Source: Chromatiales bacterium
GTDB taxonomy: Bacteria; Pseudomonadota; Gammaproteobacteria; Chromatiales; Chromatiaceae
Direction of reading: 5' to 3'
DNA length: 36,272 nucleotides
NCBI GenBank assembly: GCA_022360595.1
Contig: JAKSCN010000617.1
Span: 1-36,272, forward strand
Part shown: positions 15,592 through 22,909 of the stretch, piece by piece
Layout of the letters: every line of letters starts with the position of its first letter
Numbering within the stretch: position 1 is the stretch's first letter
Made by a program: the position numbers and the translations under genes
Notes under the pieces: model-generated
What the model was told of the DNA's origin: nothing
The model's database searches: none
The model's input: the letters and a program-made list of their open reading frames with translations, nothing else

Positions 15592-17265
15592 CTAGTCTTC
15601 TTCTTCCGCGATCCAGCGTTTCACCACTTGAGCAACACGTTTGGGGTCTTCCGCGACCATCTGACGAGCGGCCTCCAGGGTATCTTCATACTTCTCTGGA
15701 CCAGTCAGTTGAACCGGTTCACCATCGTGACCCAGCACCATGGTGCCATCCGGGCCAACCATTGCGCCCTCAACCCCTTCGGCGCCCTGACCCTCACCTT
15801 CACCTTCCAGTTTTTCAATAACCGGCGGCGCGGTCAGTCGAGCCATGGTCGGCTTGAGCACAAAGAAGATCAGGATCAATACCAACAGCGCACCGCCAAT
15901 CTGCTTGGCCAGATCCAACACCCAGGGCTGTTTCCATATCGGTACTTCAGGCAGTGGCGCCGGCGCTTCAGGCGCCATAAACGAGGCGTTGATCACCTTG
16001 ACGCTATCACCACGCTGTACACTGAAACCAATCGCCTCCTGCACCAGTTGTGTGATACGGCTAATCTCTTCCGGTGTCCGTTCAGCGCGAACCACATTAC
16101 CGTCGGCATCGGTAGTAAGGCTATCATCAACCACGACAGCGACAGAGAGTCGACGTAAGTCCCCTGTAGAGAGCCGGGTATGGCTGATGGTTTTATCCAG
16201 CTCATAGTTGCGAGTGGCGCGTTTACGGGTATTCAGCGGCGTGCCCTCGCCAGCTTCACCAGCCCCCTCTCCCGCAGCCACCTCTGGCGCAGTACCCGCC
16301 GCAGGTGGCTGATTGGTCAAAGCGCCCGGTACACCCTGTACAGCACTTAAGCGGCTCGCCTCTTCATTGATCTGTTCACTGCGCAGAGCCGGCAGATCTG
16401 GATTGAAGCGCTCCTGGGTCTGTTCGGTAACAGTAAAGTCAACTTTTGCGGTAACTTGGGCGCGTACATTATCAGCGCCCAGAATCGGAATCAGAATATC
16501 TTCGATGCGTTGACGATAGTGATCTTCCAGTTTTTTGGTGTAGTCGAACTGAGTCGCGGTGAGCATCATCTCGCGGCTATCCACCGGGTTGCTCAGCATA
16601 TTGCCTTTATGGTCCACCACGGTCACTTTGCTGGGCGCCAGCTCTGGCACACTGGAGGAGACCAGATGAACAATTGAAGTGACCTGGCTGGGCTCCAGCA
16701 CGCGTCCGGCATAGAGTTTCAGTACCACCGAGGCGCTGGGGACTTTGCGTTTGCGCACAAAGACCGACTGCTTGGGTGTTGCCAGGTGTACACGCGCCGT
16801 CTCAATATTGGCCAGTGTGCTGATGGTGCGGGCCAGTTCGCCCTCCAGTGCTTTATGAAACCGCGCCGCTTCCAGTGCACGGCTGGTACCAAAGCCGCTC
16901 TCCTGCTGCAGCAGTTCAAAACCGATGGAATCCGATCGGGGCAGCCCTTGTCCAGCAAGTTTCATCCGCGCGTCATGCAGTTGAGCACTGGATACCATCA
17001 AGGCACCCGAAGCTTGATCAATTTTGTATTTAATCCCCGCCTGATCCAACGCAGTGATTACTTCAGTGGCATCTTTCTGGGAGAGATTGCCATATAGCAG
17101 ACTGTATGAGGGGGTTTGCGACCAGAGCACCACAGCCACGCCCAATGCAACACTCAAGGCAATGCCTAGCATCACCACCAATTGACGCACCACCGGATTG
17201 TGCATAATCGGCTTTGGCTGTTCGCCCATACCAGCCTTGTTGGTGTCTACCATTTCACTAGCCAT
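15592..17265 (-). CDS. fliF: Flagellar MS-ring protein FliF
   Basis: 557 residues, the normal FliF length. A first transmembrane helix is at ~27-48 (RQLVVMLGIALSVALGVAVVLW). The YscJ/FliF ring-building motifs follow in the periplasmic part (YSLLYGNLSQKDATEVITALDQAGIKYKI, RIEDILIPILGADNVRAQVTAKVDF). A long Pro/Ala/Gly-rich stretch precedes the RATRNYELDKTISH block, and the second transmembrane helix is near residues ~447-462 (ALLVLILIFFVL). The last ~25 residues (ARQMVAEDPKRVAQVVKRWI) are the cytoplasmic tail that binds FliG. AAGGTGGG precedes the ATG by 6 nt. The protein is the inner-membrane platform on which the whole flagellum assembles. It lies 62 nt after fliE and 4 nt before fliG. Confidence 0.97.
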   Translation of the reverse strand: MASEMVDTNKAGMGEQPKPIMHNPVVRQLVVMLGIALSVALGVAVVLWSQTPSYSLLYGNLSQKDATEVITALDQAGIKYKIDQASGALMVSSAQLHDARMKLAGQGLPRSDSIGFELLQQESGFGTSRALEAARFHKALEGELARTISTLANIETARVHLATPKQSVFVRKRKVPSASVVLKLYAGRVLEPSQVTSIVHLVSSSVPELAPSKVTVVDHKGNMLSNPVDSREMMLTATQFDYTKKLEDHYRQRIEDILIPILGADNVRAQVTAKVDFTVTEQTQERFNPDLPALRSEQINEEASRLSAVQGVPGALTNQPPAAGTAPEVAAGEGAGEAGEGTPLNTRKRATRNYELDKTISHTRLSTGDLRRLSVAVVVDDSLTTDADGNVVRAERTPEEISRITQLVQEAIGFSVQRGDSVKVINASFMAPEAPAPLPEVPIWKQPWVLDLAKQIGGALLVLILIFFVLKPTMARLTAPPVIEKLEGEGEGQGAEGVEGAMVGPDGTMVLGHDGEPVQLTGPEKYEDTLEAARQMVAEDPKRVAQVVKRWIAEEED

Positions 17266-17327
17266 TATCTACCCACCTTACTCAAACTTACTCACTATGT
17301 TGATCAGAACTCCACTTCAAACCCTGA

Positions 17328-17645
17328 TCAGATAGGCATATTCATTACATCTTTGTAAGCTTCAACCAACTTGTTACGCACCTGTACCATCGCTTGGAAT
17401 GAGAGACTGGCTTTCTGGGAGGCGATCATCACTTGCGCCAAATTTACGTCACCCTCGCCAAGCTCAAAGGAGGTCTTCAGCTCGCTGGAGTGCTGCTGCG
17501 CTTCGTTGACAGAGTTGATCGACTGTTTCAGCAGATCACCAAATCCCTCGCCAGACGCCTGTTCCGCAGGCTTTGGCTGGTTAGCCGCCTGGGCAGCCAG
17601 GGTTCGCATCTGGGCGAGAACTTGGTCGACATTCATTGTGCTCAT
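17328..17645 (-). CDS. fliE: Flagellar hook-basal body protein FliE
   Basis: 105 residues, the usual FliE size. The C-terminal half carries the family signature (FGDLLKQSINSVNEAQQHSSELKTSFELGEGDVNLAQVMIASQKASLSFQAMVQVRNKLVEAYKDVMNMPI). FliE is exported first and joins the MS ring to the rod. It is the first gene of the fliE-fliJ unit, and a sigma-54-type promoter lies 43-57 nt upstream at 17688-17702. The response-regulator gene fleR stops only 73 nt upstream, so read-through from fleR is possible as well as initiation from the local promoter. Confidence 0.95.
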   Translation of the reverse strand: MSTMNVDQVLAQMRTLAAQAANQPKPAEQASGEGFGDLLKQSINSVNEAQQHSSELKTSFELGEGDVNLAQVMIASQKASLSFQAMVQVRNKLVEAYKDVMNMPI

Positions 17646-17687
17646 GGTTACGAAATATCCGTCAGTTAGCAGTTAATGAATTTATAT

Positions 17688-17702
17688 GCAGATAATGCAC
17701 CA
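17688..17702 (-). promoter_or_regulatory. Sigma-54 promoter in front of fliE
   Basis: On the minus strand the sequence reads TGGTGCATTATCTGC. The GG (-24) and GC (-12) are 10 nt apart, as sigma-54 (RpoN) requires, and most other consensus positions match TGGCAC-N5-TTGC. Transcription would begin near 17676, about 30 nt before the fliE ATG. The neighbouring FleR is the natural activator. Confidence 0.75.
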
Positions 17703-17718
17703 ATTTTGTCAGCGCCAT

Positions 17719-19077
17719 TTATCCGGGGATAGCAACACCGGAATCACGCAGACGGGCTATCTTGTAACGCAATGTGCGTTGACTAATGCCCAGTTTTTCC
17801 GCGGCGCTTTTACGGCTACCATTGCCCTCCTTCAGCGCATCGAGAATGAGCTGCTCTTCCATATTTTTCAGCCCGTCGGTCAGACGCCGCCCCTGCTTGC
17901 TCTCTTTCGCAATAGCAGTCGGCTCTTCTACCGACATAATGTTACTTGGGGCCTCCATCTCGAAAATCAGATGGTCCGGGGTGATCTCACTGCCGTTACA
18001 GAGAATCATGGCGCGCTGAATGATGTTATCCAGCTCACGTACATTCCCAGGCCAGGTGTGACTGAGCAGACGTTGCTCAGCCACTGCGCTGAACAGTGGC
18101 ATGGGGAACCCCTGGGCATTGCAGTGTTGCTGCAGCAGATGATTGGCCAACGGCAGGATATCCCGAGGACGCTCCCGCAATGGCGGCAGCAGCAGCGGAA
18201 AGACGTTGAGGCGATAGAAGAGATCCTCGCGAAAACGCCCAGCCGCCACCTCTTCGCGCAAATTGCGGTTGGTGGTAGCCAGCACTCGCACATCCAGAGG
18301 AATGATTTGACGGCCACCCAAGCGCTCCACTTCACGCTCTTGCAGTACACGCAGCAGTTTTGCCTGCAGTCCGAGATCCATTTCCGAGATCTCATCCAAC
18401 AGCAATGTCCCCCCTTGCGCTTGCTCAAACTTACCCGGCGCCGATTGATAAGCGCCGGTATAGGCGCCCTTCTCATAACCGAACAGAACCGCTTCCAACA
18501 TATTGTCGGGAATAGCCGCGCAGTTGATCGCCACAAAAGGGGCCTGACTGCGTACTGAGGCATGATGGATATAACGGGCATAGACCTCTTTACCGGTGCC
18601 ACTTTCGCCAGCAATCATCACCGTCACTTCACTAGTCGCGACACGTTGCGCCAGTGAGAGCAGCTCACGTGAGCGTAGATCTTCAGCAATCACCGAACAC
18701 CCCTCTGACTGACGATGAATGGCCGACTTACGCACCTTCTTCAGCAACAGTTCCGGCTCAAAAGGTTTGGCCAGATAATCCACCGCCCCATCCCGCATGG
18801 CGCTAACAGCCTTTTCGATGTTGCCATAAGCGGTCATCAGCAGTACCGGGATATCGGGATGGCTGTTTTTAATCCGCGCCAACAACTCATTGCCATCCAT
18901 AGGCTGCATCTGCACATCACTGATAACCATGCCGATCGCCTGTTGCTTAAGGGCGCGCAGTGCCGCCTGGCCATCACCAACAGCGATGACACGATAATCG
19001 GCCAGTTCCAATGTATCGCTGATAGCCTCACGCAAGGTTGGATCATCTTCTACAACCAGTAAGGTGGTTTCACTCAT
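17719..19077 (-). CDS. fleR: Sigma-54-dependent two-component response regulator FleR
   Basis: 452 residues. An N-terminal receiver domain has the acidic pair E10-D11-D12 and phosphoacceptor D54 (MVISDVQMQPMDG). The AAA+ domain has Walker A GESGTGKE, the sigma-54 contact loop as GAYTGA (the usual form is GAFTGA), and Walker B GGTLLLDEISEMD. A Fis-type helix-turn-helix closes the protein (RKSAAEKLGISQRTLRYKIARL). The start overlaps the fleS stop by 4 nt (ATGA), so sensor and regulator are coupled. In Pseudomonas the FleSR pair activates the sigma-54 genes for the basal body and hook, and the sigma-54 site before fliE directly downstream agrees with this. The Phe-to-Tyr change in the loop is conservative and known in working regulators. 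Confidence 0.93.
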   Translation of the reverse strand: MSETTLLVVEDDPTLREAISDTLELADYRVIAVGDGQAALRALKQQAIGMVISDVQMQPMDGNELLARIKNSHPDIPVLLMTAYGNIEKAVSAMRDGAVDYLAKPFEPELLLKKVRKSAIHRQSEGCSVIAEDLRSRELLSLAQRVATSEVTVMIAGESGTGKEVYARYIHHASVRSQAPFVAINCAAIPDNMLEAVLFGYEKGAYTGAYQSAPGKFEQAQGGTLLLDEISEMDLGLQAKLLRVLQEREVERLGGRQIIPLDVRVLATTNRNLREEVAAGRFREDLFYRLNVFPLLLPPLRERPRDILPLANHLLQQHCNAQGFPMPLFSAVAEQRLLSHTWPGNVRELDNIIQRAMILCNGSEITPDHLIFEMEAPSNIMSVEEPTAIAKESKQGRRLTDGLKNMEEQLILDALKEGNGSRKSAAEKLGISQRTLRYKIARLRDSGVAIPG

Positions 19078-20300
19078 GCTACACCTCTCAACTTAAGATC
19101 CTGTTGTTCTCTGTTACGCTGTTCCATATTGTTGGATGCCTTCCCCTTCTGTGTGGCAAAGCACATCTTGAAACCAGCACCACCCGCTGCGGGGCGGTAG
19201 ACGCTGATTTCACCACCATGACCAAGTACCACCGATTGAACAATTGCCAGCCCAAGTCCAGTGCCATCACTGCGGGTGGTAAAGAAGGGATCAAAAACCT
19301 GCTTGGCAACAGCGGGATCGACGCCCGGGCCATTGTCCTCAAAACGCAGGGTCAATAGGTTATCTGTCTGCTCCAACACCACCCGGAGGGTTACACCTAC
19401 GCCACTGTGATCCAGTGTGTTGTTGGCAAGATTATTAAACGCACCCAGCAGTGCATCGGCGTTACCACAAATAACGGCGTCGCCTTGGCTGCGATCATCC
19501 AGTACGATTTCAGCCTGCTGCTCGGCAAACAACGGCGCCAGCGTCTGCACCATCTGTTCAAGAATATGGGAAAGACAAGCGCTCTCAGGTTCATATTGGC
19601 CGCCTCGGGCAAAGGCGAGCATATCGTTGATCTGACGCTCCATGTAGTGGAGACGCTGGCGACAGCGCTCAGAGAAGCGCTCACGCTGATTTTGATTCAG
19701 ATCGGCACGGGCCAGATTCGAGGTATAGAGCAGCGCCGATGAGAGCGGAGTTCGAATCTGATGAGCCAGTTGCGCGGCCATTTCACCCATGGCCGTGAGG
19801 CGCTGTTGCCGATCCAGGCGCTCCTGTAACTCACGTTTTTCGGTGATATCGAGCATCAGGATAATACGCCCGGCTTCGGGATCGAGGCGCTTTTCAGTGA
19901 TATTGACCAGTTTGCCGGAGATCAGTCGACGCTCGTGTCCTTCCTGCCCCGCTTGAAACTGCCTGCGACTCAGTTCAAACCAGGACTGACCAATGGCAAT
20001 ACCGGGCATCAGCGCCTTTGCGGCTGGATTGATCTGCTCCAACTGCTCTTCCGCATCCAAAACGACAACGGCTGCAGGCAAGGTATCCAACAGTTTACTG
20101 AGACGATTGGCCAGAATCTCCTTCTCCGCCAACTGGCGCATACGCTCACTGCGTGCCGCTGCCAGCTCCTGATTCAACAGGGAGACACGGGTCTGGAGTT
20201 GATGGTAGGAGTCAACCAACTGTTCAGAGACTTGATTGAAGACCTGGAATGCATCTTCAAGCTGTTTCTGCTGTAACGGGTTGTTGGTGCTGTTGTGCAT
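19074..20300 (-). CDS. fleS: Sensor histidine kinase FleS
   Basis: 408 residues with no membrane segment, so a soluble cytoplasmic kinase. Residues ~15-65 are coiled coil, ~65-155 a PAS domain (LLDTLPAAVVVLDAEEQLEQINPAA), followed by HisKA with the phosphorylated histidine H180 (EMAAQLAHQIRTPLSSALL). The HATPase domain shows N, G1 and G2 boxes (NNLANNTLDHSG, FEDNGPGVDPA, GTGLGLAIVQSVV). The C-terminal ~30 residues are a polar tail of no known motif. It phosphorylates FleR, whose gene overlaps by 4 nt. A sigma-54-type promoter sits at 20344-20358, 44 nt upstream, where FleQ is expected to act. The fleQ gene is immediately upstream. Confidence 0.93.
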   Translation of the reverse strand: MHNSTNNPLQQKQLEDAFQVFNQVSEQLVDSYHQLQTRVSLLNQELAAARSERMRQLAEKEILANRLSKLLDTLPAAVVVLDAEEQLEQINPAAKALMPGIAIGQSWFELSRRQFQAGQEGHERRLISGKLVNITEKRLDPEAGRIILMLDITEKRELQERLDRQQRLTAMGEMAAQLAHQIRTPLSSALLYTSNLARADLNQNQRERFSERCRQRLHYMERQINDMLAFARGGQYEPESACLSHILEQMVQTLAPLFAEQQAEIVLDDRSQGDAVICGNADALLGAFNNLANNTLDHSGVGVTLRVVLEQTDNLLTLRFEDNGPGVDPAVAKQVFDPFFTTRSDGTGLGLAIVQSVVLGHGGEISVYRPAAGGAGFKMCFATQKGKASNNMEQRNREQQDLKLRGVA

Positions 20301-20343
20301 CTAAATTCGCCACTGTCTTTACTAAACGTTTGAGACAGTTAAT

Positions 20344-20358
20344 GCAAATTAGATGCCG
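20344..20358 (-). promoter_or_regulatory. Sigma-54 promoter in front of fleS
   Basis: On the minus strand the sequence reads CGGCATCTAATTTGC. GG and GC are spaced by 10 nt, and TTTGC fits the -12 box of sigma-54 promoters closely. It lies in the 111-nt gap between the fleQ stop and the fleS start. FleQ activation of fleSR is the established route in Pseudomonas. Confidence 0.78.
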
Positions 20359-20411
20359 AAATACATTATTTATTTATAATCAATGAGTTAAAAGAAGAAC
20401 AAAAAGCATGG

Positions 20412-21893
20412 TCAAACTATTGACGTATCTGTACTGCGTTGTAAGCCATATTTACGCAGTTTCTCCACTAGCGTGGTGCGACGCATCTTCAGGCGCTTGG
20501 CTGCATGGGCCACCACGCCGCTGGACTCATCCAGGGCCTGGCGAATCAGATTGAATTCCAGGTTGCTCAGATGCTCTTTCAGATCGATCCCTTCGCTAGG
20601 CAGGCGCGGTACGGTAGCCACTGTTTCAGGCTCGTCACCCTTCACATTCACTTCAGGCAGCGTGTTGACAGCAGTCTGGCTGGACGCTATGCCGGCACGG
20701 AATTTTTCCGGGAGATCTTTGACATCCACTACGCCATAGGGATAGAGAATAGCGAGACGTTCGATCAGATTGGCCAGCTCACGCACATTGCCTGGCCATT
20801 TATATTGACTAAGGGCCATAACCGCCGCAGGCGTAAGGCGGACAGAGCCGCGCTTTTCGGTTTCGATACGGGAGATCAAGTCATTGACCAGTACCGGGAT
20901 ATCTTCCATCCGATCTCGCAATGGGGGCATTTCGATAGGGAAGACATTCAGACGGTAGAAGAGGTCCTCTCTAAATTTCTCCTGCTTGATCGACTCCTCT
21001 AGATTACGGTGCGTCGCAGCGATAATACGTACATTACATTCGATCGTTCTATTGCTACCGACCCGCTCGAAGGTGCGCTCCTGCAGCACACGCAGCAGTT
21101 TTACCTGCATCGGCATGCTCATATCGCCAATCTCATCCAGGAACAGTGTCCCTCCATCGGCCATCTCAAAGCGGCCCTGGCGAGCGCTGATCGCCCCTGT
21201 GAACGCCCCCTTCTCATGCCCGAACAGCTCACTCTCAAGTAGATCAGCGGGAATCGCACCGCAGTTGACCGGCACAAAGGGTTTACCCCGGCGGCTGGAG
21301 TTGTAGTGAAGTTTACGCGCCACCACCTCTTTACCCGTACCCGACTCGCCCAAAATCAGCACTGTTGCCTCGGTATTGGCAACCTGCTCAATCATTTTAT
21401 TGATGCTGCGGGTAGCCCGGCTGTTGCCGGAGAGACTACGGAACAGTTCGATGGGACGATGATCAGCAGAAACACCTATGTGCTGCTCTTGATAAACCTG
21501 GGCCTTGTGCAGCAAGCTCATGAGAGCCTCATAACGGGTTGGCAGTTCCAAAATACCGAGGAACTGAGTCTGCGACATCGTGGTGGTGAAGTCATTACCT
21601 GCCGGCTGTAACTGAAAAAAAGCAGGTTTGAGTGCCGATTTTTCAGCTATCTCAATGATTTTTTCAGCCTGATCAGCGGTAATATCGGGACTGCAGAGTA
21701 CCGCCAGGCAGTTATCACAAGATTTGCTGCTCAGACGTTTCTTCAGCTCGGTTTCATCGGCAAAAACTTCAACCTGATAATCAAGGAAAGTCAGAATACT
21801 CTGCAAATAGGAAATTCTTTCGGCATTTTCATCAACAAGTAAAACGGCCCCGTTTTCTAGCATTGGATATACCCCAAGAATCTCCTTATTCAT
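20412..21893 (-). CDS. fleQ: Sigma-54-dependent flagellar master regulator FleQ
   Basis: 493 residues from ATG 21893. The frame is open 8 codons further and another Met lies at residue 11, so the start is not certain. The N-terminal receiver-like domain (~14-130) has D21 and E22, but the phosphoacceptor position falls in LAVLCSPD with no Asp, as expected of FleQ. The AAA+ domain has Walker A GESGTGKE (182-189), GAFTGA (229-234) and Walker B TLFLDE (249-254). A Fis-type HTH is at ~460-485 (HAAKRLKMRRTTLVEKLRKYG). Known FleQ c-di-GMP contacts are visible: LFRS (150-153), KEVVAR (188-193) and ExxxR (E344-R348). It should activate sigma-54 flagellar genes when c-di-GMP is low. It heads the flagellar block; a sigma-70-like promoter is at 21938-21966. 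Confidence 0.95.
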   Translation of the reverse strand: MNKEILGVYPMLENGAVLLVDENAERISYLQSILTFLDYQVEVFADETELKKRLSSKSCDNCLAVLCSPDITADQAEKIIEIAEKSALKPAFFQLQPAGNDFTTTMSQTQFLGILELPTRYEALMSLLHKAQVYQEQHIGVSADHRPIELFRSLSGNSRATRSINKMIEQVANTEATVLILGESGTGKEVVARKLHYNSSRRGKPFVPVNCGAIPADLLESELFGHEKGAFTGAISARQGRFEMADGGTLFLDEIGDMSMPMQVKLLRVLQERTFERVGSNRTIECNVRIIAATHRNLEESIKQEKFREDLFYRLNVFPIEMPPLRDRMEDIPVLVNDLISRIETEKRGSVRLTPAAVMALSQYKWPGNVRELANLIERLAILYPYGVVDVKDLPEKFRAGIASSQTAVNTLPEVNVKGDEPETVATVPRLPSEGIDLKEHLSNLEFNLIRQALDESSGVVAHAAKRLKMRRTTLVEKLRKYGLQRSTDTSIV

Positions 21894-21937
21894 TATTCGA
21901 TCACTTCCCTTACACAAAATATTTAATTTATACGTGA

Positions 21938-21966
21938 AGTTAAACAGTTTATCTCAGAGTTGTCAA
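21938..21966 (-). promoter_or_regulatory. Candidate sigma-70 promoter of fleQ
   Basis: On the minus strand a perfect TTGACA (21966-21961) is followed after 17 nt by TTAACT (21943-21938), a weak -10. The predicted start is ~40 nt before the fleQ ATG. In Pseudomonas fleQ also uses sigma-70. The weak -10 keeps confidence moderate. Confidence 0.4.
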
Positions 21967-21986
21967 AAATATGTCGTAACAAAAAA

Positions 21987-22003
21987 TCATGACAGACTCA
22001 TGA
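21987..22003. repeat. TCATGA-N5-TCATGA operator-like site upstream of fleQ
   Basis: Two palindromic TCATGA hexamers are spaced by 5 nt, so the site reads as both a direct and an inverted repeat. It lies 21 nt upstream of the -35 box of the candidate fleQ promoter, a position suited to an activator or repressor. Found by eye; short enough to arise by chance. Confidence 0.35.
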
Positions 22004-22159
22004 ACAAATCTATCGATTTCGGGCACCGAGAGGGAGAATAATTCCTAGGGGTTGTCACATCAATCTGATCACCATTATCACTTTTAATCCAGCAAGCCAG
22101 AAGCAACGTCATCCAGCGATGTCTACAATAGCAGCACTCAACATCTCTTTGTTACATAT

Positions 22160-22199
22160 GGAACCTCAGAGCATCAGCCGAGAATTAGTCAGAGGTTCC
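22160..22199. repeat. Inverted repeat GGAACCTC-N24-GAGGTTCC
   Basis: Exact 8-base arms with a 24-nt centre, 45 nt past the stop of the PilZ-like gene on its strand. A related sequence, AGAGGCTCCCTAA (22235-22247), overlapping the PilZ stop, resembles AGAGGTTCCTTAA (22191-22203) as a direct repeat. There is no T-tract, so a terminator role is uncertain. Confidence 0.45.
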
Positions 22200-22243
22200 T
22201 TAATCTTTAGAGTGACACAAGCTGGCTCTTTGTGAGAGGCTCC

Positions 22244-22792
22244 CTAAGATCTAGATTTCAAGCTAGCCACCTGACGCCGATGACAACGAAATACACTTTT
22301 TTCCAATAGATCGGTGACTGGGGGTGATACCCCCTTAAAAAGACATAACACAGCCATACCTTCCGCCTCAGCAGTCACAGAGAGCACTTCCGCAAGCAAC
22401 GTTAAAGGTTGGGCCATTCGAGTGTCGAGATAGAGAGAGAGCAGAACCACCTGACCCGCTTGAAGCTCAACGTTTTCGCAATACCACTCAATACCGACGG
22501 CGGAGAGCTTGACCGGGTAAGAGTTGGCGCCCTCTTGACCTGAACGGATCAACTCAGTAACCAGGTCCGTGAGCAGATCCAGCTTGGCCTCTAAACGAAT
22601 AATGGCGGCCATCTGCTCTGGGTTCTCCTCTAACACCTCCTTATGGCTCTCCTCACTGGCATGCAGCACCATCAATAAACGTTCATTGCGCTGGTTGACC
22701 TGCTCAATTTGCGCCTGAGGACTAGAGCACAGTGTCCAGCTCAGGGGCAGATGATCCTCATAGACCAACACATCGGTAAATGGGTGAGACAT
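22244..22792 (-). CDS. Atypical PilZ-domain protein
   Basis: 182 residues. The N-terminal half (FTDVLVYEDHLPLSW...NERLLMVLHASEE) and a helical segment (ENPEQMAAIIRLEAKLDLLTDLVTELI) precede a beta-rich part from ~90 that resembles a PilZ barrel (YPVKLSAVGIEWYCENVELQAGQVVLLSLYLD...PLTLLAEVLSV). It ends in LEKSVFRCHRRQVAS, a pattern often seen at the end of PilZ-type proteins. The classic RxxxR and D/NxSxxG c-di-GMP signatures are not clear; AVGIEW is a degenerate version. It may bind c-di-GMP weakly, bind a partner, or act as an adaptor. The position just before fleQ on the same strand suggests a motility link, but 326 nt separates their frames. GAGG lies 9 nt before the ATG, and a small hairpin (22805-22818) just precedes it. 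Confidence 0.65.
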   Translation of the reverse strand: MSHPFTDVLVYEDHLPLSWTLCSSPQAQIEQVNQRNERLLMVLHASEESHKEVLEENPEQMAAIIRLEAKLDLLTDLVTELIRSGQEGANSYPVKLSAVGIEWYCENVELQAGQVVLLSLYLDTRMAQPLTLLAEVLSVTAEAEGMAVLCLFKGVSPPVTDLLEKSVFRCHRRQVASLKSRS

Positions 22793-22847
22793 ACTATAAT
22801 ACCTCGGCCCTCAGGCCGTTGATTTACACCTTTTCTTGCACCAATGC

Positions 22848-22876
22848 TTGACATATTGAACAGCCTTCCTTAGAAA
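22848..22876 (+). promoter_or_regulatory. Candidate sigma-70 promoter of the CorC-family gene
   Basis: Perfect TTGACA (22848-22853), a 17-nt spacer and TAGAAA (22871-22876). The predicted start near 22883 is about 27 nt before the TTG start codon at 22910, which helps to support that unusual start. Confidence 0.55.
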
Positions 22877-22909
22877 GACAACCATGTTCATTATTATAGG
22901 CTCCCCCAC

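Larger units (their letters stand above)
21894..22243. other. Gene-free stretch between fleQ and the PilZ-like gene
   Basis: About 350 bp without a plausible coding region. It holds the candidate fleQ promoter (21938-21966), a pair of TCATGA hexamers (21987-22003) and an inverted repeat near the 3' end of the PilZ-like gene (22160-22199). The sequence between ~22040 and 22150 shows nothing I can interpret. Confidence 0.6.

Noticed and set aside
22805..22818. Hairpin CGGCC-CTCA-GGCCG before the PilZ-like gene as an RNA thermometer
   Set aside because: It touches only the edge of the ribosome binding site and has a 5-bp stem; a regulatory role cannot be supported.
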